Shown: positions 39,357 to 47,252 of the stretch, piece after piece
Layout of the letters: each line of letters starts with the position of its first letter
Position numbering within the stretch: position 1 is the stretch's first letter
Source: Rhodobacteraceae bacterium LMO-JJ12
GTDB taxonomy: Bacteria; Pseudomonadota; Alphaproteobacteria; Rhodobacterales; Rhodobacteraceae
Direction: 5' to 3'
Length of the DNA stretch: 64,000 nucleotides
Assembly (NCBI GenBank): GCA_021555075.1
Contig: JAKGBX010000003.1
Coordinates: 1 to 64,000, forward strand
Made by a program: the position numbers and the translations under genes
The notes under the pieces: model-generated
Database searches by the model: none
Told to the model about the DNA's origin: nothing
What the model saw: only the letters and a program-made list of their open reading frames with translations

Positions 39357-39857
39357 ATGGCTGGTTCCCGCCTTGATCCGATTGATCGCAAGATTCTCGC
39401 CGAGCTTCAGGCAGACGGGCGCATGACCAATGTCGAGTTGGCCAAGCGGGTGGGCATTTCCGCGCCGCCCTGCCTGCGCCGGGTCCGTACACTGGAAGAG
39501 CAGGGTTTCATCCGTGGCTACCATGCCGAAGTCGATCCGCGCTCATTGGGCTTTGAGGTTCAGGTTTTCGCCATGGTCGGGCTGGTCAGCCAAGCCGAGG
39601 CGGACCTTACGAGGTTCGAAGCGCGCTGCCGTGATTGGCCGCTGGTGCGCGAGTGTCACATGCTCAACGGCGAGGTGGATTTCATCCTCAAATGCGTGGC
39701 ACCGGACCTATCGACCTTTCAAAGCTTCCTTACCGAGGAATTGACCGCAGCGGACAACGTTGCCTCGGTAAAAACCTCTCTGGTGATCCGCTGCGCCAAG
39801 GACGAACCCGGCGTTCCCTTTGACGTGATGGAAGACCGCCTGTCGCGCTCTGCCTGA
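39357..39857 (+). CDS. Lrp/AsnC family transcriptional regulator
   Basis: The 166-residue protein has an N-terminal helix-turn-helix (LDPIDRKILAELQADGRMTNVELAKRVGIS, about 6-35) and a C-terminal RAM ligand-binding domain with ECHMLNGEVDFILKCVA. The regulated genes are unknown; candidates are itself and the divergent trxB. It is followed by a 177-base gap to the molybdenum hydroxylase genes, with its own promoter there, so it need not belong to the catabolic operon. Confidence 0.92.
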   Translation: MAGSRLDPIDRKILAELQADGRMTNVELAKRVGISAPPCLRRVRTLEEQGFIRGYHAEVDPRSLGFEVQVFAMVGLVSQAEADLTRFEARCRDWPLVRECHMLNGEVDFILKCVAPDLSTFQSFLTEELTAADNVASVKTSLVIRCAKDEPGVPFDVMEDRLSRSA

Positions 39858-39961
39858 GCCTGCCACCCCGGCGCGGCGTTTATCACTCTGATTGCATGCT
39901 CATTCTTTGCGCTTCATGGCGCTGCTTCATGCCGAATCCGACGTGGGCTTACTAAAACCTT

Positions 39962-39991
39962 TTGACACGACTCGCTTTCCCTCCATATCAT
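39962..39991 (+). promoter_or_regulatory. Sigma-70-type promoter of the Mo-hydroxylase/Hnr operon
   Basis: A perfect TTGACA (39962-39967) and TATCAT (39986-39991) are spaced by 18 bases. The predicted start near 39998 leaves a leader of about 37 bases before the TTG start of the first gene. A TTCGT/ACGAA inverted repeat (39991-40013) overlaps the predicted transcription start and could bind the cluster's MarR regulator. Confidence 0.6.
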
Positions 39992-40034
39992 TCGTGTACA
40001 AACAGTTAACGAACAGGTCCGCAGGGGGACGATA

Positions 40035-40862
40035 TTGAACTATCATGCGCCGGATAACCTGGACGAGGCACTCGAGATCATGGCCCTTGGCGGGGTGACT
40101 CCAGTGGCGGGTGGAACCGATTTCTATCCCGCGATGGGGTCGGGCGGGCCGCGTCAAAGCCTGCTTGATCTCACGCGAGTCAAATACCTGCGCGGCATCG
40201 TGCGCGATGGCGACCAATGGCGTATCGGTGCCGCAACCCGCTGGAGCGACATCCTGCAGGCCGACTTGCCAGCGGCTTTCGATGGGTTGAAAGCCGCCGC
40301 ACGCGAGGTCGGCAGCGTGCAGATCCAGAATGCCGGCACGGTGGCGGGCAACCTCTGCAATGCCTCCCCGGCGGCGGATGGCGTGCCGCCCCTGTTGGTG
40401 CTTGACGCCGAAGTCGAACTGGCATGCGCCGCCGGAACGCGCCGCATGCCACTCACCGATTTCCTCACGGGCGTGCGACAGACAGCACTTGCGCCGGACG
40501 AGCTGATGATCGGCCTTTATCTTCCCAATCCCCCCGAGGGCGCTTTGGGGCGGTTTTCCAAGCTCGGCAGCCGCCGGTATCTGGTGATTTCAATCGCTAT
40601 GACGGCTGCTCTGCTGCGTCTCGATTCCAAGGGCAGGTTTGATATAGCGCGCATCGCCGTGGGGGCTTGCTCGCCGGTGGCGCTTAGGCTTGCCGCTTTG
40701 GAGGCCGCACTTATCGGGCAAAAGCCCGGTGATGTTGACATAACCCAAGAGCATCTCGCGCCGCTTTCGCCGATCGACGATGTGCGCGGCACGGCGGGCT
40801 ACCGTCTTGAATCTGCACGCGAGATGTTGGCGCGACTGATCTGCGAGGGCTGGAATGGATAG
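40035..40862 (+). CDS. Mo-hydroxylase FAD-binding subunit (CoxM/XdhB-like)
   Basis: The 275-residue protein is the medium subunit of a xanthine-oxidase-family enzyme. FAD motifs are VAGGTDFYPAM near 33 and GTVAGNLCNASPAADGVPPLL near 98-118. It passes electrons from the Fe-S centres of the next gene product to an acceptor. The start is an unusual TTG after GCAGGGGGACGA; no better start lies in frame downstream because the conserved NYHAP start would be lost. It overlaps the next gene by 8 bases. Confidence 0.9.
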   Translation: MNYHAPDNLDEALEIMALGGVTPVAGGTDFYPAMGSGGPRQSLLDLTRVKYLRGIVRDGDQWRIGAATRWSDILQADLPAAFDGLKAAAREVGSVQIQNAGTVAGNLCNASPAADGVPPLLVLDAEVELACAAGTRRMPLTDFLTGVRQTALAPDELMIGLYLPNPPEGALGRFSKLGSRRYLVISIAMTAALLRLDSKGRFDIARIAVGACSPVALRLAALEAALIGQKPGDVDITQEHLAPLSPIDDVRGTAGYRLESAREMLARLICEGWNG

Positions 40863-43593
40863 CCGCGTGACACCTGAAACAACCTTCACCCTCAATGGTC
40901 ACCGCGTCAGCGTCGCGCCCCGCGTCGGCGAGCGTTTGTCGGAAAGCCTGCGCGAACGCCTCGGTGCGCGTGACGTGAAAATCGGCTGTAACGCGGGCGA
41001 TTGCGGCGCCTGCACCGTTCTGGTCGATGGCGCGCCGGTCTGTTCCTGCCTGATGCCCGCGCAACAGGCGGCAGGGAGCAAGGTTGAGACTCTGGCCGGG
41101 CTTTACGCCGACGAGCCACTGGCGCGCAGTCTTGCCGCAAGGTTCGAAGCGCGCGGCGCGGCGCAATGCGGCATCTGCACGCCGGGCATGATGGTCTCGG
41201 CTGTGGCGCTCTTGCGCACATCGCCCGCACCCGATGAAACCGCCGTCAAGGATGCGCTGGGCGGTGTGCTTTGTCGCTGCACCGGCTATGCCAAGATCAT
41301 CGACGCTGTGATGGATCGTGGGTTTGCCGCCGGGGCCGATGCCCAAGGCCACGCCGGAGCGGCGATTGCCAAGCTCGACAGCGGCCCGAAGGTGCGCGGC
41401 ACCGAACAGTTCGGCGATGATGTCGCCCCGCCTGATGCGCTGGTGATCAAGATCATCCGTAGCCCCCACGCCCACGCACGCTTTGCTTTCGGGGATCTCG
41501 ATGGTTTCGCCGCGCGGCCCGGCATCAAAGCGGTTCTGAGCGCAGACGACATTCCGGGAACCAACCTCTTCGGGGTGATCCCCGCCTTCATAGATCAGCC
41601 GGTTTTCGCCGTTGAAGAGACCCGCTTTCGTGGCGAGGCCGTGGCCGCCGTTGTGGGCGAGGCCGATGTGATGGCCCAATTTGATGCCGAAGATTTCCCG
41701 ATTGTCTGGACGCAATTGCCCGACACCCAAAGCGTCCCGGCGGCGATGGCAGAGGATGCGCCCCGCCTGCACGAAACCCGCGAAGGCAATGTGATGTGCG
41801 GCGGTTTTGTCGCTCATGGCGATGCCGAGTCTGCGCTGGCCCGCGCCGCCGTGCTGGCCGAGGGGCATTTCACCACCAGCTTTGTCGAGCACGCCTATAT
41901 CGAGCCCGAAGCCGGGTTCGCCCAAATCGTCAATGACCGCGTCGAAGTCCACGCCTGCACACAAGCGCCGGTGATGGATCTTGATACGCTCGAGATGGTG
42001 CTCGGCATGGACCGCTCCCGCATCCGCGTTGTGCCTACCGCAACGGGCGGCGGATTTGGCTCCAAGCTCGACGTTTCGGTTCAGCCCTATCTGGCACTTG
42101 CTGCGCTGAAAACCGGGCGGCCCGTGCGGCTGACGTATGAACGTCGTGAATCGATGCAATCGACCACCAAGCGCCACCCGGCAGAGATGAGCGTCAAGAT
42201 TGGCGCCGATGCGACGGGTCGCATCTGTGGCATGCGCTTTGATGGTCTCTTCAATACCGGTGCCTACGCCAGTTGGGGGCCGACAGTGGCCAATCGTGTG
42301 CCGGTGCATGCCTCGGGACCTTACGCCGTGGCCGATTACCGGGCCGAGGCAAAAGGCATTCACACCCATTGCCCGCCTTCCGGGGCGTTTCGCGGCTTTG
42401 GCGTGCCGCAGGCGGCGGTTGCGCAGGAAAGCCTTTATGATGCGCTGGCCGATCAACTGAACATCGACCGGCTCGAATTCCGCATCCTCAACGCGCTCGA
42501 AAACGGCACCCCGACCGTCTGTGGACAGGTGTTTGAGCAAGGCGTCGGCATCAAGGCCTGCCTTGAGGCACTACGCCCGGCTTGGCAGGCAGAGCGCGCC
42601 GAGGCGGCAAAGTTCAACGCTGATGGCGGCACCATTCGCCGCGGTGTCGGTCTGGCGGCGGGCTGGTACGGATGTGGCAACACGTCGCTGCCCAACCCCT
42701 CGACGATCAAGGCCGGGCTGCGCGCCGATGGGCAGATCGTGTTGCATCAGGGTGCGGCAGATATCGGGCAGGGCTCCAACACCGTAATCGCTCAGATTTT
42801 CGCCACCGCGCTGGGCGTGCCTGTGGGCGCGCTTGCGCTGATCGGCGGTGATACCGATGTGACACCCGACGCCGGCAAAACTTCGGCCTCGCGTCAGACC
42901 TTTGTTTCGGGCAACGCCGCGCGACTGACCGGCGAAGCTTTGCGCACCGAAATCCTGCAACGCGCTAATGCAGGCGAGGGGGCCGAGATCATACCCCGCG
43001 CAGGCGGGTTGACGGTGCGCGATGGCGGCCGAGTGCATGAAATCGACCTTTCCGCGCTGTCACCAGACGACGAAGGCTATGTGCTGCGCGCGCAGGAATC
43101 CTATGACCCCCCGACCAAACCGCTCGATGCCAATGGTCAGGGCATTCCATATGCCCAGTTCGGCTATGCCGCGCATCTTTGTGTTTTGGAGGTCGACACC
43201 GCGCTCGGCACTGTCAAACCGCTGAAATTCGTTGCGGCCCATGATCTGGGCAAGGCCATCAACCCGCTTCTGGTCGAGGGCCAGGTGGAAGGCGGTATCG
43301 CGCAGGGTCTCGGCATGGCCTTGATGGAGGAATACCTGCCCGGACGCACAGAGAACCTGCATGATTACCTGATCCCGACGGTGGGCGACATGCCCCCGGT
43401 CGAAACGCTGATTATCGAGGATCCCGACGCGCACGGACCTTATGGCGCCAAGGGATTGGGCGAACATGTCCTGATCCCGACCGCGCCCGCGATCCTGAAC
43501 GCAATCCGCGATGCGACCGGGGTGCAGGTCACGCGTCTGCCGGTGACGCCATCGCGGCTCCGTGCTGCCCTGAGGGAGATCACGGATGTCTGA
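40855..43593 (+). CDS. Mo-hydroxylase with fused 2Fe-2S and molybdopterin subunits
   Basis: The 912-residue protein joins a small two-cluster subunit to a large Mo subunit. Cluster ligands are Cys45, 50, 53, 65 and Cys105, 108, 140, 142. The large part starts near 165 and has ATGGGFGSKLD, CPPSGAFRGFG and a C-terminal KGLGE whose Glu fits the catalytic base. The enzyme should hydroxylate an aromatic N-heterocycle or similar substrate with water-derived oxygen. These subunits are usually separate. No XdhC-type maturation gene is in the window. The substrate is not known; nicotinate-like compounds are suggested by the next gene. Confidence 0.9.
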   Translation: MDSRVTPETTFTLNGHRVSVAPRVGERLSESLRERLGARDVKIGCNAGDCGACTVLVDGAPVCSCLMPAQQAAGSKVETLAGLYADEPLARSLAARFEARGAAQCGICTPGMMVSAVALLRTSPAPDETAVKDALGGVLCRCTGYAKIIDAVMDRGFAAGADAQGHAGAAIAKLDSGPKVRGTEQFGDDVAPPDALVIKIIRSPHAHARFAFGDLDGFAARPGIKAVLSADDIPGTNLFGVIPAFIDQPVFAVEETRFRGEAVAAVVGEADVMAQFDAEDFPIVWTQLPDTQSVPAAMAEDAPRLHETREGNVMCGGFVAHGDAESALARAAVLAEGHFTTSFVEHAYIEPEAGFAQIVNDRVEVHACTQAPVMDLDTLEMVLGMDRSRIRVVPTATGGGFGSKLDVSVQPYLALAALKTGRPVRLTYERRESMQSTTKRHPAEMSVKIGADATGRICGMRFDGLFNTGAYASWGPTVANRVPVHASGPYAVADYRAEAKGIHTHCPPSGAFRGFGVPQAAVAQESLYDALADQLNIDRLEFRILNALENGTPTVCGQVFEQGVGIKACLEALRPAWQAERAEAAKFNADGGTIRRGVGLAAGWYGCGNTSLPNPSTIKAGLRADGQIVLHQGAADIGQGSNTVIAQIFATALGVPVGALALIGGDTDVTPDAGKTSASRQTFVSGNAARLTGEALRTEILQRANAGEGAEIIPRAGGLTVRDGGRVHEIDLSALSPDDEGYVLRAQESYDPPTKPLDANGQGIPYAQFGYAAHLCVLEVDTALGTVKPLKFVAAHDLGKAINPLLVEGQVEGGIAQGLGMALMEEYLPGRTENLHDYLIPTVGDMPPVETLIIEDPDAHGPYGAKGLGEHVLIPTAPAILNAIRDATGVQVTRLPVTPSRLRAALREITDV

Positions 43594-43655
43594 GTCGAAT
43601 TCCGGCGCATGTTTCAAACCGATTTCGGCGACCGAAATCGGCAAGGGAGGCTTCC

Positions 43656-45140
43656 ATGACAAGTGAGAGAGCGAAAGTCGAAAAGATCCGCTGCGATGCC
43701 TGCCCGGTGATGTGTTTCATCGCCGAGGGTAAATCCGGCGCCTGCGACCGCTATGCCAATCACGCAGGCGAATTGGTGCGCCTTGATCCGCTGACCGTGA
43801 TCGAAATGACCTCCGAGAAGCTGGTGCCGTTTCTTCAGGGCGATGAGGCGGGCGATTGGGACGGCGATATCGTCAAGGGCCAGCGCCGCTTTGTCACCGC
43901 TGTCGGCGCGGGCACCACCTATCCCGATTACAAACCCGCCCCTTTCATCGTCTCTCAGGAGGTCGAAGGCGTCGATATGGTCACGGTCGTGACCGAAGGC
44001 ATCTTCTCTTATTGCGGCGCTAAGGTGAAAATCGACACCGACCGCCATCTCGGCGATGAACGCGACGTTGTGCGGGTAGATGGCGAACCCATCGGCCATG
44101 TGATGACCTCGGAATACGGCTCGAAAATGCTGTCGCTGGGCGGGGTCGAACACCTCACTGGCGGCTCCAAGAAAGAAGGCCGCGTGACCTGTGATGCATT
44201 GATGCAGCTGTGCAATCGGGAGCCCGTCACCATGGTGATCGGCGAAGAAGGCCACTCGATTGAAGTTGTTGTGCAAGCTGGCCAGCCACCCATCGTAAAC
44301 GGTGTGCCCGAAAAACTGATGCGCGTCGGCTGTGGCTCGGCCGCCATCGGGATGTTTGCCAAGCAATGGTGCGACATTGTCGACGAAGTCGTCGTCGTCG
44401 ATGACCACATCACCGGCGTGCTCAGCGAACATTCGGCGGGCCAGGTCCTCGGCGTGCCGCCCACCGGCATCAAGATCAAAGGCCGCCGTTCGACCCCCGG
44501 ACGCTATTTTCAGGTGGCCGAGCCGGGCCTTGGCTGGGGCGGCACCGATATCGAAGACCCGTTGACCATTCTGGGTGATTGGAAACCCAACGTGGCTTGG
44601 GAGGGGCTGCGCCTCTTCATGGTTTCCACAACGGGCGAACAATGGGCCTATTTCGAGCTTGACGCCGACCTTGTGCCACAGCCAAAATCTGCCCCCGAAG
44701 CCGTGCGCGCCAGCGCAGAACGCATTGCCGAGAACTGTGAACCCTCGATTTGTTCGGTGCTCTTCATGGGCGGTGCAGGCGGCAGCTTGCGTGCGGGTGT
44801 AACCGAAAACCCCGTGCGCCTTACCCGCTCTGTGCGCCAGGCCCTCACCCGGGTCAGCTGTGGCGGAGCCGAAGCCTACGTTTGGCCCGGCGGCGGCATC
44901 ACGGTGATGGCGGATGTTATGGAGATGCCCTCCAACGCTTTCGGTTATGTGCCCACACCCGCCATCGTCGCCCCGATCGAATTCACCATGCGGGTCAGCG
45001 ACTACGCGGCCCTGGGCGGTCACACCAAGGAAATCAGGGCCGTCGACACAGTGGTGAGCGACGCAACCCGCAAGGTTGGTCCAAGCGCAGCAGGCCATGA
45101 CCCCAACGCACGCGGCCATTACCGCTGGGAGGACAAATGA
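43656..45140 (+). CDS. 6-Hydroxynicotinate-reductase-like protein
   Basis: The 494-residue protein resembles proteins annotated as 6-hydroxynicotinate reductase (Hnr), which in Eubacterium barkeri reduces the ring of 6-hydroxynicotinate with ferredoxin. A cysteine set C13-x2-C16-x3-C20-x9-C30 near the N-terminus could bind an Fe-S cluster; more Cys occur at 120, 180, 186, 226 and 239. The name rests on memory of the family and has not been checked by alignment. Its place after a Mo-hydroxylase matches the order hydroxylate, then reduce. It overlaps the UPF0280 gene by 4 bases. Confidence 0.75.
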   Translation: MTSERAKVEKIRCDACPVMCFIAEGKSGACDRYANHAGELVRLDPLTVIEMTSEKLVPFLQGDEAGDWDGDIVKGQRRFVTAVGAGTTYPDYKPAPFIVSQEVEGVDMVTVVTEGIFSYCGAKVKIDTDRHLGDERDVVRVDGEPIGHVMTSEYGSKMLSLGGVEHLTGGSKKEGRVTCDALMQLCNREPVTMVIGEEGHSIEVVVQAGQPPIVNGVPEKLMRVGCGSAAIGMFAKQWCDIVDEVVVVDDHITGVLSEHSAGQVLGVPPTGIKIKGRRSTPGRYFQVAEPGLGWGGTDIEDPLTILGDWKPNVAWEGLRLFMVSTTGEQWAYFELDADLVPQPKSAPEAVRASAERIAENCEPSICSVLFMGGAGGSLRAGVTENPVRLTRSVRQALTRVSCGGAEAYVWPGGGITVMADVMEMPSNAFGYVPTPAIVAPIEFTMRVSDYAALGGHTKEIRAVDTVVSDATRKVGPSAAGHDPNARGHYRWEDK

Positions 45141-45982
45141 GCTTTTCCAGCGCGCGCCTCTCCGGTGATCGGCTGCATTTGCAGCATGGGCCGATTGATC
45201 TGGTAATCGGCGCAGACGGCGCGCGAGAGCGGGCTTTTGCGGCGGCTGAAGCCGCGTTTGATGGCCTGCTCGAAGCCCTGGTGGATGAACTGGACGTGTT
45301 GCGCCAGCCATTGAGCGCCGACAGCGCACCCCATGGCCCCGTGGCAAGACGCATGACGCAGGCGGTGGCGCGCCATCGCGGTTTTGTTACGCCAATGGCG
45401 TCTGTTGCGGGCGCCGTGGCCGACCATATGCTGGCGGCGATGGTCGCGGCGGGCGGCTTGCGGCGCGCCTATGTGAACAATGGCGGAGATATTGCGCTGT
45501 ATCTGGCCGCTAACGAGAGGTTTCGCCTCGCCATGGCCGGGCTCGATGGTGCCGGGCTTGGCGCGATCGAGATTACCCCGAACCAAGGCATTGCAGGGAT
45601 CGCCACCAGCGGGCAGGGCGGGCGCAGCCTGTCTTTCGGCATCGCCGAAAGCGTGACGGTTTTGGCATGCGACGCCGCCGCCGCAGATGTAGCGGCAACG
45701 CTGATTGCCAATGCGGTCGATCTGCCCGATCACGGCGCGATTTCACGCGCGCCAGCCACCGAGCTTCGCCCCGACAGCGATCTCGGCGAACGTTTGGTGG
45801 TCGCTCATGTCGGGCCACTAAGCGATAATGATGTTGACCAAGCCCTGATGCGCGGGGCCAAGGCAGCCAATACCATGCGACAAGCCGGTTTGATCCATGC
45901 TGCGGCGCTGTTCCTGCGTGGGCAGAACCGGGTTGTAGGGCCAATCGGACGAGTAGAACTAAAGGAAACAGAATATGCCTGA
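45137..45982 (+). CDS. UPF0280 family protein (ApbE-like)
   Basis: The 281-residue protein belongs to UPF0280, which shares its fold with ApbE FMN transferases. A conserved core is TPMASVAGAVADHML near 85-99 and AYVNNGGDIALYL near 111-123, equivalent to the ApbE VNxGGDI stretch. In this setting it might flavinylate or otherwise mature the Hnr-like protein, or act as an enzyme of the pathway. It overlaps both neighbours (4 and 8 bases), so it is surely cotranscribed. Confidence 0.82.
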   Translation: MSFSSARLSGDRLHLQHGPIDLVIGADGARERAFAAAEAAFDGLLEALVDELDVLRQPLSADSAPHGPVARRMTQAVARHRGFVTPMASVAGAVADHMLAAMVAAGGLRRAYVNNGGDIALYLAANERFRLAMAGLDGAGLGAIEITPNQGIAGIATSGQGGRSLSFGIAESVTVLACDAAAADVAATLIANAVDLPDHGAISRAPATELRPDSDLGERLVVAHVGPLSDNDVDQALMRGAKAANTMRQAGLIHAAALFLRGQNRVVGPIGRVELKETEYA

Positions 45983-46562
45983 ACTCAAATTGAGAAAAAC
46001 CATCGAGAGTCTTGAAGAGATTTGGCACGAGGGCGGTGAGCCGGTGAAAACCCCTTACCGCCGGGCCTGGGCCATGGCGGTGATTGCCAACCCCTTTGCC
46101 GGAAAATATGCGCCCGATATTCAGCCCTTCATGGAAGAGTTGAAACCTTTGGGCCTCCAACTGGCCACCCGGCTGATCGAATTGATGGGCGGGGCCGAGA
46201 AGGTCGAAGGTTATGGCAAAGGCGCAATCGTCGGCAGCGCAGGCGAGGTTGAACATGGCGCGCTCTGGCATGCGCCGGGCGGCTATGCGATGCGCGAATT
46301 GTTGGGAGAAGAGCGTTCCAAAGCCATCGTGCCTTCGACCAAGAAGGTTGGCGGCGTTGGCGCGCGTCTCGATGTGCCCGTGACCCATATCACCGCCTCT
46401 TATGTGCGCTCGCACTTTGATTCTATCGAAGTGGGCTGCAACGACGCACCGCGCGCCGATGAAATGGCACTGGTGCTGGTGATGACCAATGGCGCGCGGG
46501 TTCATAACCGCGCTGGTGGTCTGGAAGCGGGTGCGATCAAGGGAGAGGATGGGTTGAAATGA
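45975..46562 (+). CDS. DUF1185 (amino acid synthesis family) protein, copy 1
   Basis: The 195-residue protein belongs to PF06684/DUF1185. Conserved parts are VIANPFAGKYAPDI near 36-49, GYGKGAIVG, EVEHGALWHAPGG, IVPSTKK, GARLDVPVTH, YVRSHFDSIEV and NDAPRADEMALVLVM. No signal peptide or membrane segment. The family name reflects a chorismate-mutase-like fold and not a proven role. It is the first of two tandem paralogues. Confidence 0.85.
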   Translation: MPELKLRKTIESLEEIWHEGGEPVKTPYRRAWAMAVIANPFAGKYAPDIQPFMEELKPLGLQLATRLIELMGGAEKVEGYGKGAIVGSAGEVEHGALWHAPGGYAMRELLGEERSKAIVPSTKKVGGVGARLDVPVTHITASYVRSHFDSIEVGCNDAPRADEMALVLVMTNGARVHNRAGGLEAGAIKGEDGLK

Positions 46563-47143
46563 AGGCGAAGATCAGAAAAATCGTCGTAACGGTAGAAGAA
46601 ACACTGCGCGAAATGGGCCGCGAGATCACACCGCCCACGCGCAAGGCCGTGGCCGTTGCCGTGATTGAAAACCCCTTCGCCGGACGTTACGAAGAAGACC
46701 TCAGCAACCTGATGGAAATCGGTGCCGAACTTGGCGGTATCTTAGGTGAACGCTGCGTTCAGGCACTTGGCATCACGCCCGAAGAAGCCGAATCCTACGG
46801 CAAATCCGCCATGGTTGGCGAAAATGGCGAACTTGAACATGCCGCCGCAATCCTGCACCCCAAGTTGGGTGCACCGCTCAGGAAGGCCGTCGAGAAGGGC
46901 GCCGCGCTGGTTCCGTCCTCCAAAAAAATGGGCAGCCCCGGCCAGGTGCTTGATGTGCCTCTGGGGCACAAGGATGCGGCCTATGTGCGCAGCCATTTTG
47001 ACGGAATCGAAGTGACCATAAACGACGCACCGCGCGCTAACGAAATCATGGTGGCTGTTGCTGTCACTGATAGCGGGCGTCCTTTGCCGCGTGTCGGCGG
47101 ACTCGAAGCAAAAGATGCGGAGGGTAAAGACGGGTTGCGCTGA
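46559..47143 (+). CDS. DUF1185 (amino acid synthesis family) protein, copy 2
   Basis: The 194-residue protein is a paralogue of the preceding one and keeps every block: VIENPFAGRYEEDL, SYGKSAMVG, ELEHAAAILHPKLG, LVPSSKK, GQVLDVPLGH, YVRSHFDGIEV and NDAPRANEIMVAVAV. The two are diverged but alignable across their whole length, so they may form a hetero-oligomer. ATGA overlap with copy 1. A TTTTGGCC/GGCCAAAA hairpin (47154-47175) follows. Confidence 0.85.
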   Translation: MKAKIRKIVVTVEETLREMGREITPPTRKAVAVAVIENPFAGRYEEDLSNLMEIGAELGGILGERCVQALGITPEEAESYGKSAMVGENGELEHAAAILHPKLGAPLRKAVEKGAALVPSSKKMGSPGQVLDVPLGHKDAAYVRSHFDGIEVTINDAPRANEIMVAVAVTDSGRPLPRVGGLEAKDAEGKDGLR

Positions 47144-47153
47144 GGCGCAATCC

Positions 47154-47175
47154 TTTTGGCCTAACACGGCCAAAA
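47154..47175 (+). terminator. Hairpin between DUF1185 and the receptor gene
   Basis: A perfect 8-bp stem (47154-47161 with 47168-47175, loop TAACAC) lies in the 109-base gap before the substrate-binding protein gene. It has no T-run and may mark an mRNA processing point or a weak terminator. Confidence 0.45.
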
Positions 47176-47252
47176 CACAATAATGGGCTGGTAAGAGCCT
47201 GAAAAACATTAAAACAATGAAACCAACCAACATGACCACAGGGAGACGTGAC

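Noticed and set aside
40711-42540. 609-codon minus-strand open frame opposite the Mo-hydroxylase gene
   Set aside because: The plus strand has clear Fe-S and Mo-cofactor motifs in this stretch. The antisense product is low-complexity and has no known domain.
43656-45140. Firm assignment of the cluster to nicotinate degradation
   Set aside because: Only the Hnr-like name points to nicotinate. The enamidase and later barkeri-type enzymes are missing, so the substrate is left open.
43614-45347. 577-codon minus-strand open frame opposite the Hnr-like gene
   Set aside because: It is explained by codon bias of the plus-strand gene, which is coupled to both neighbours.
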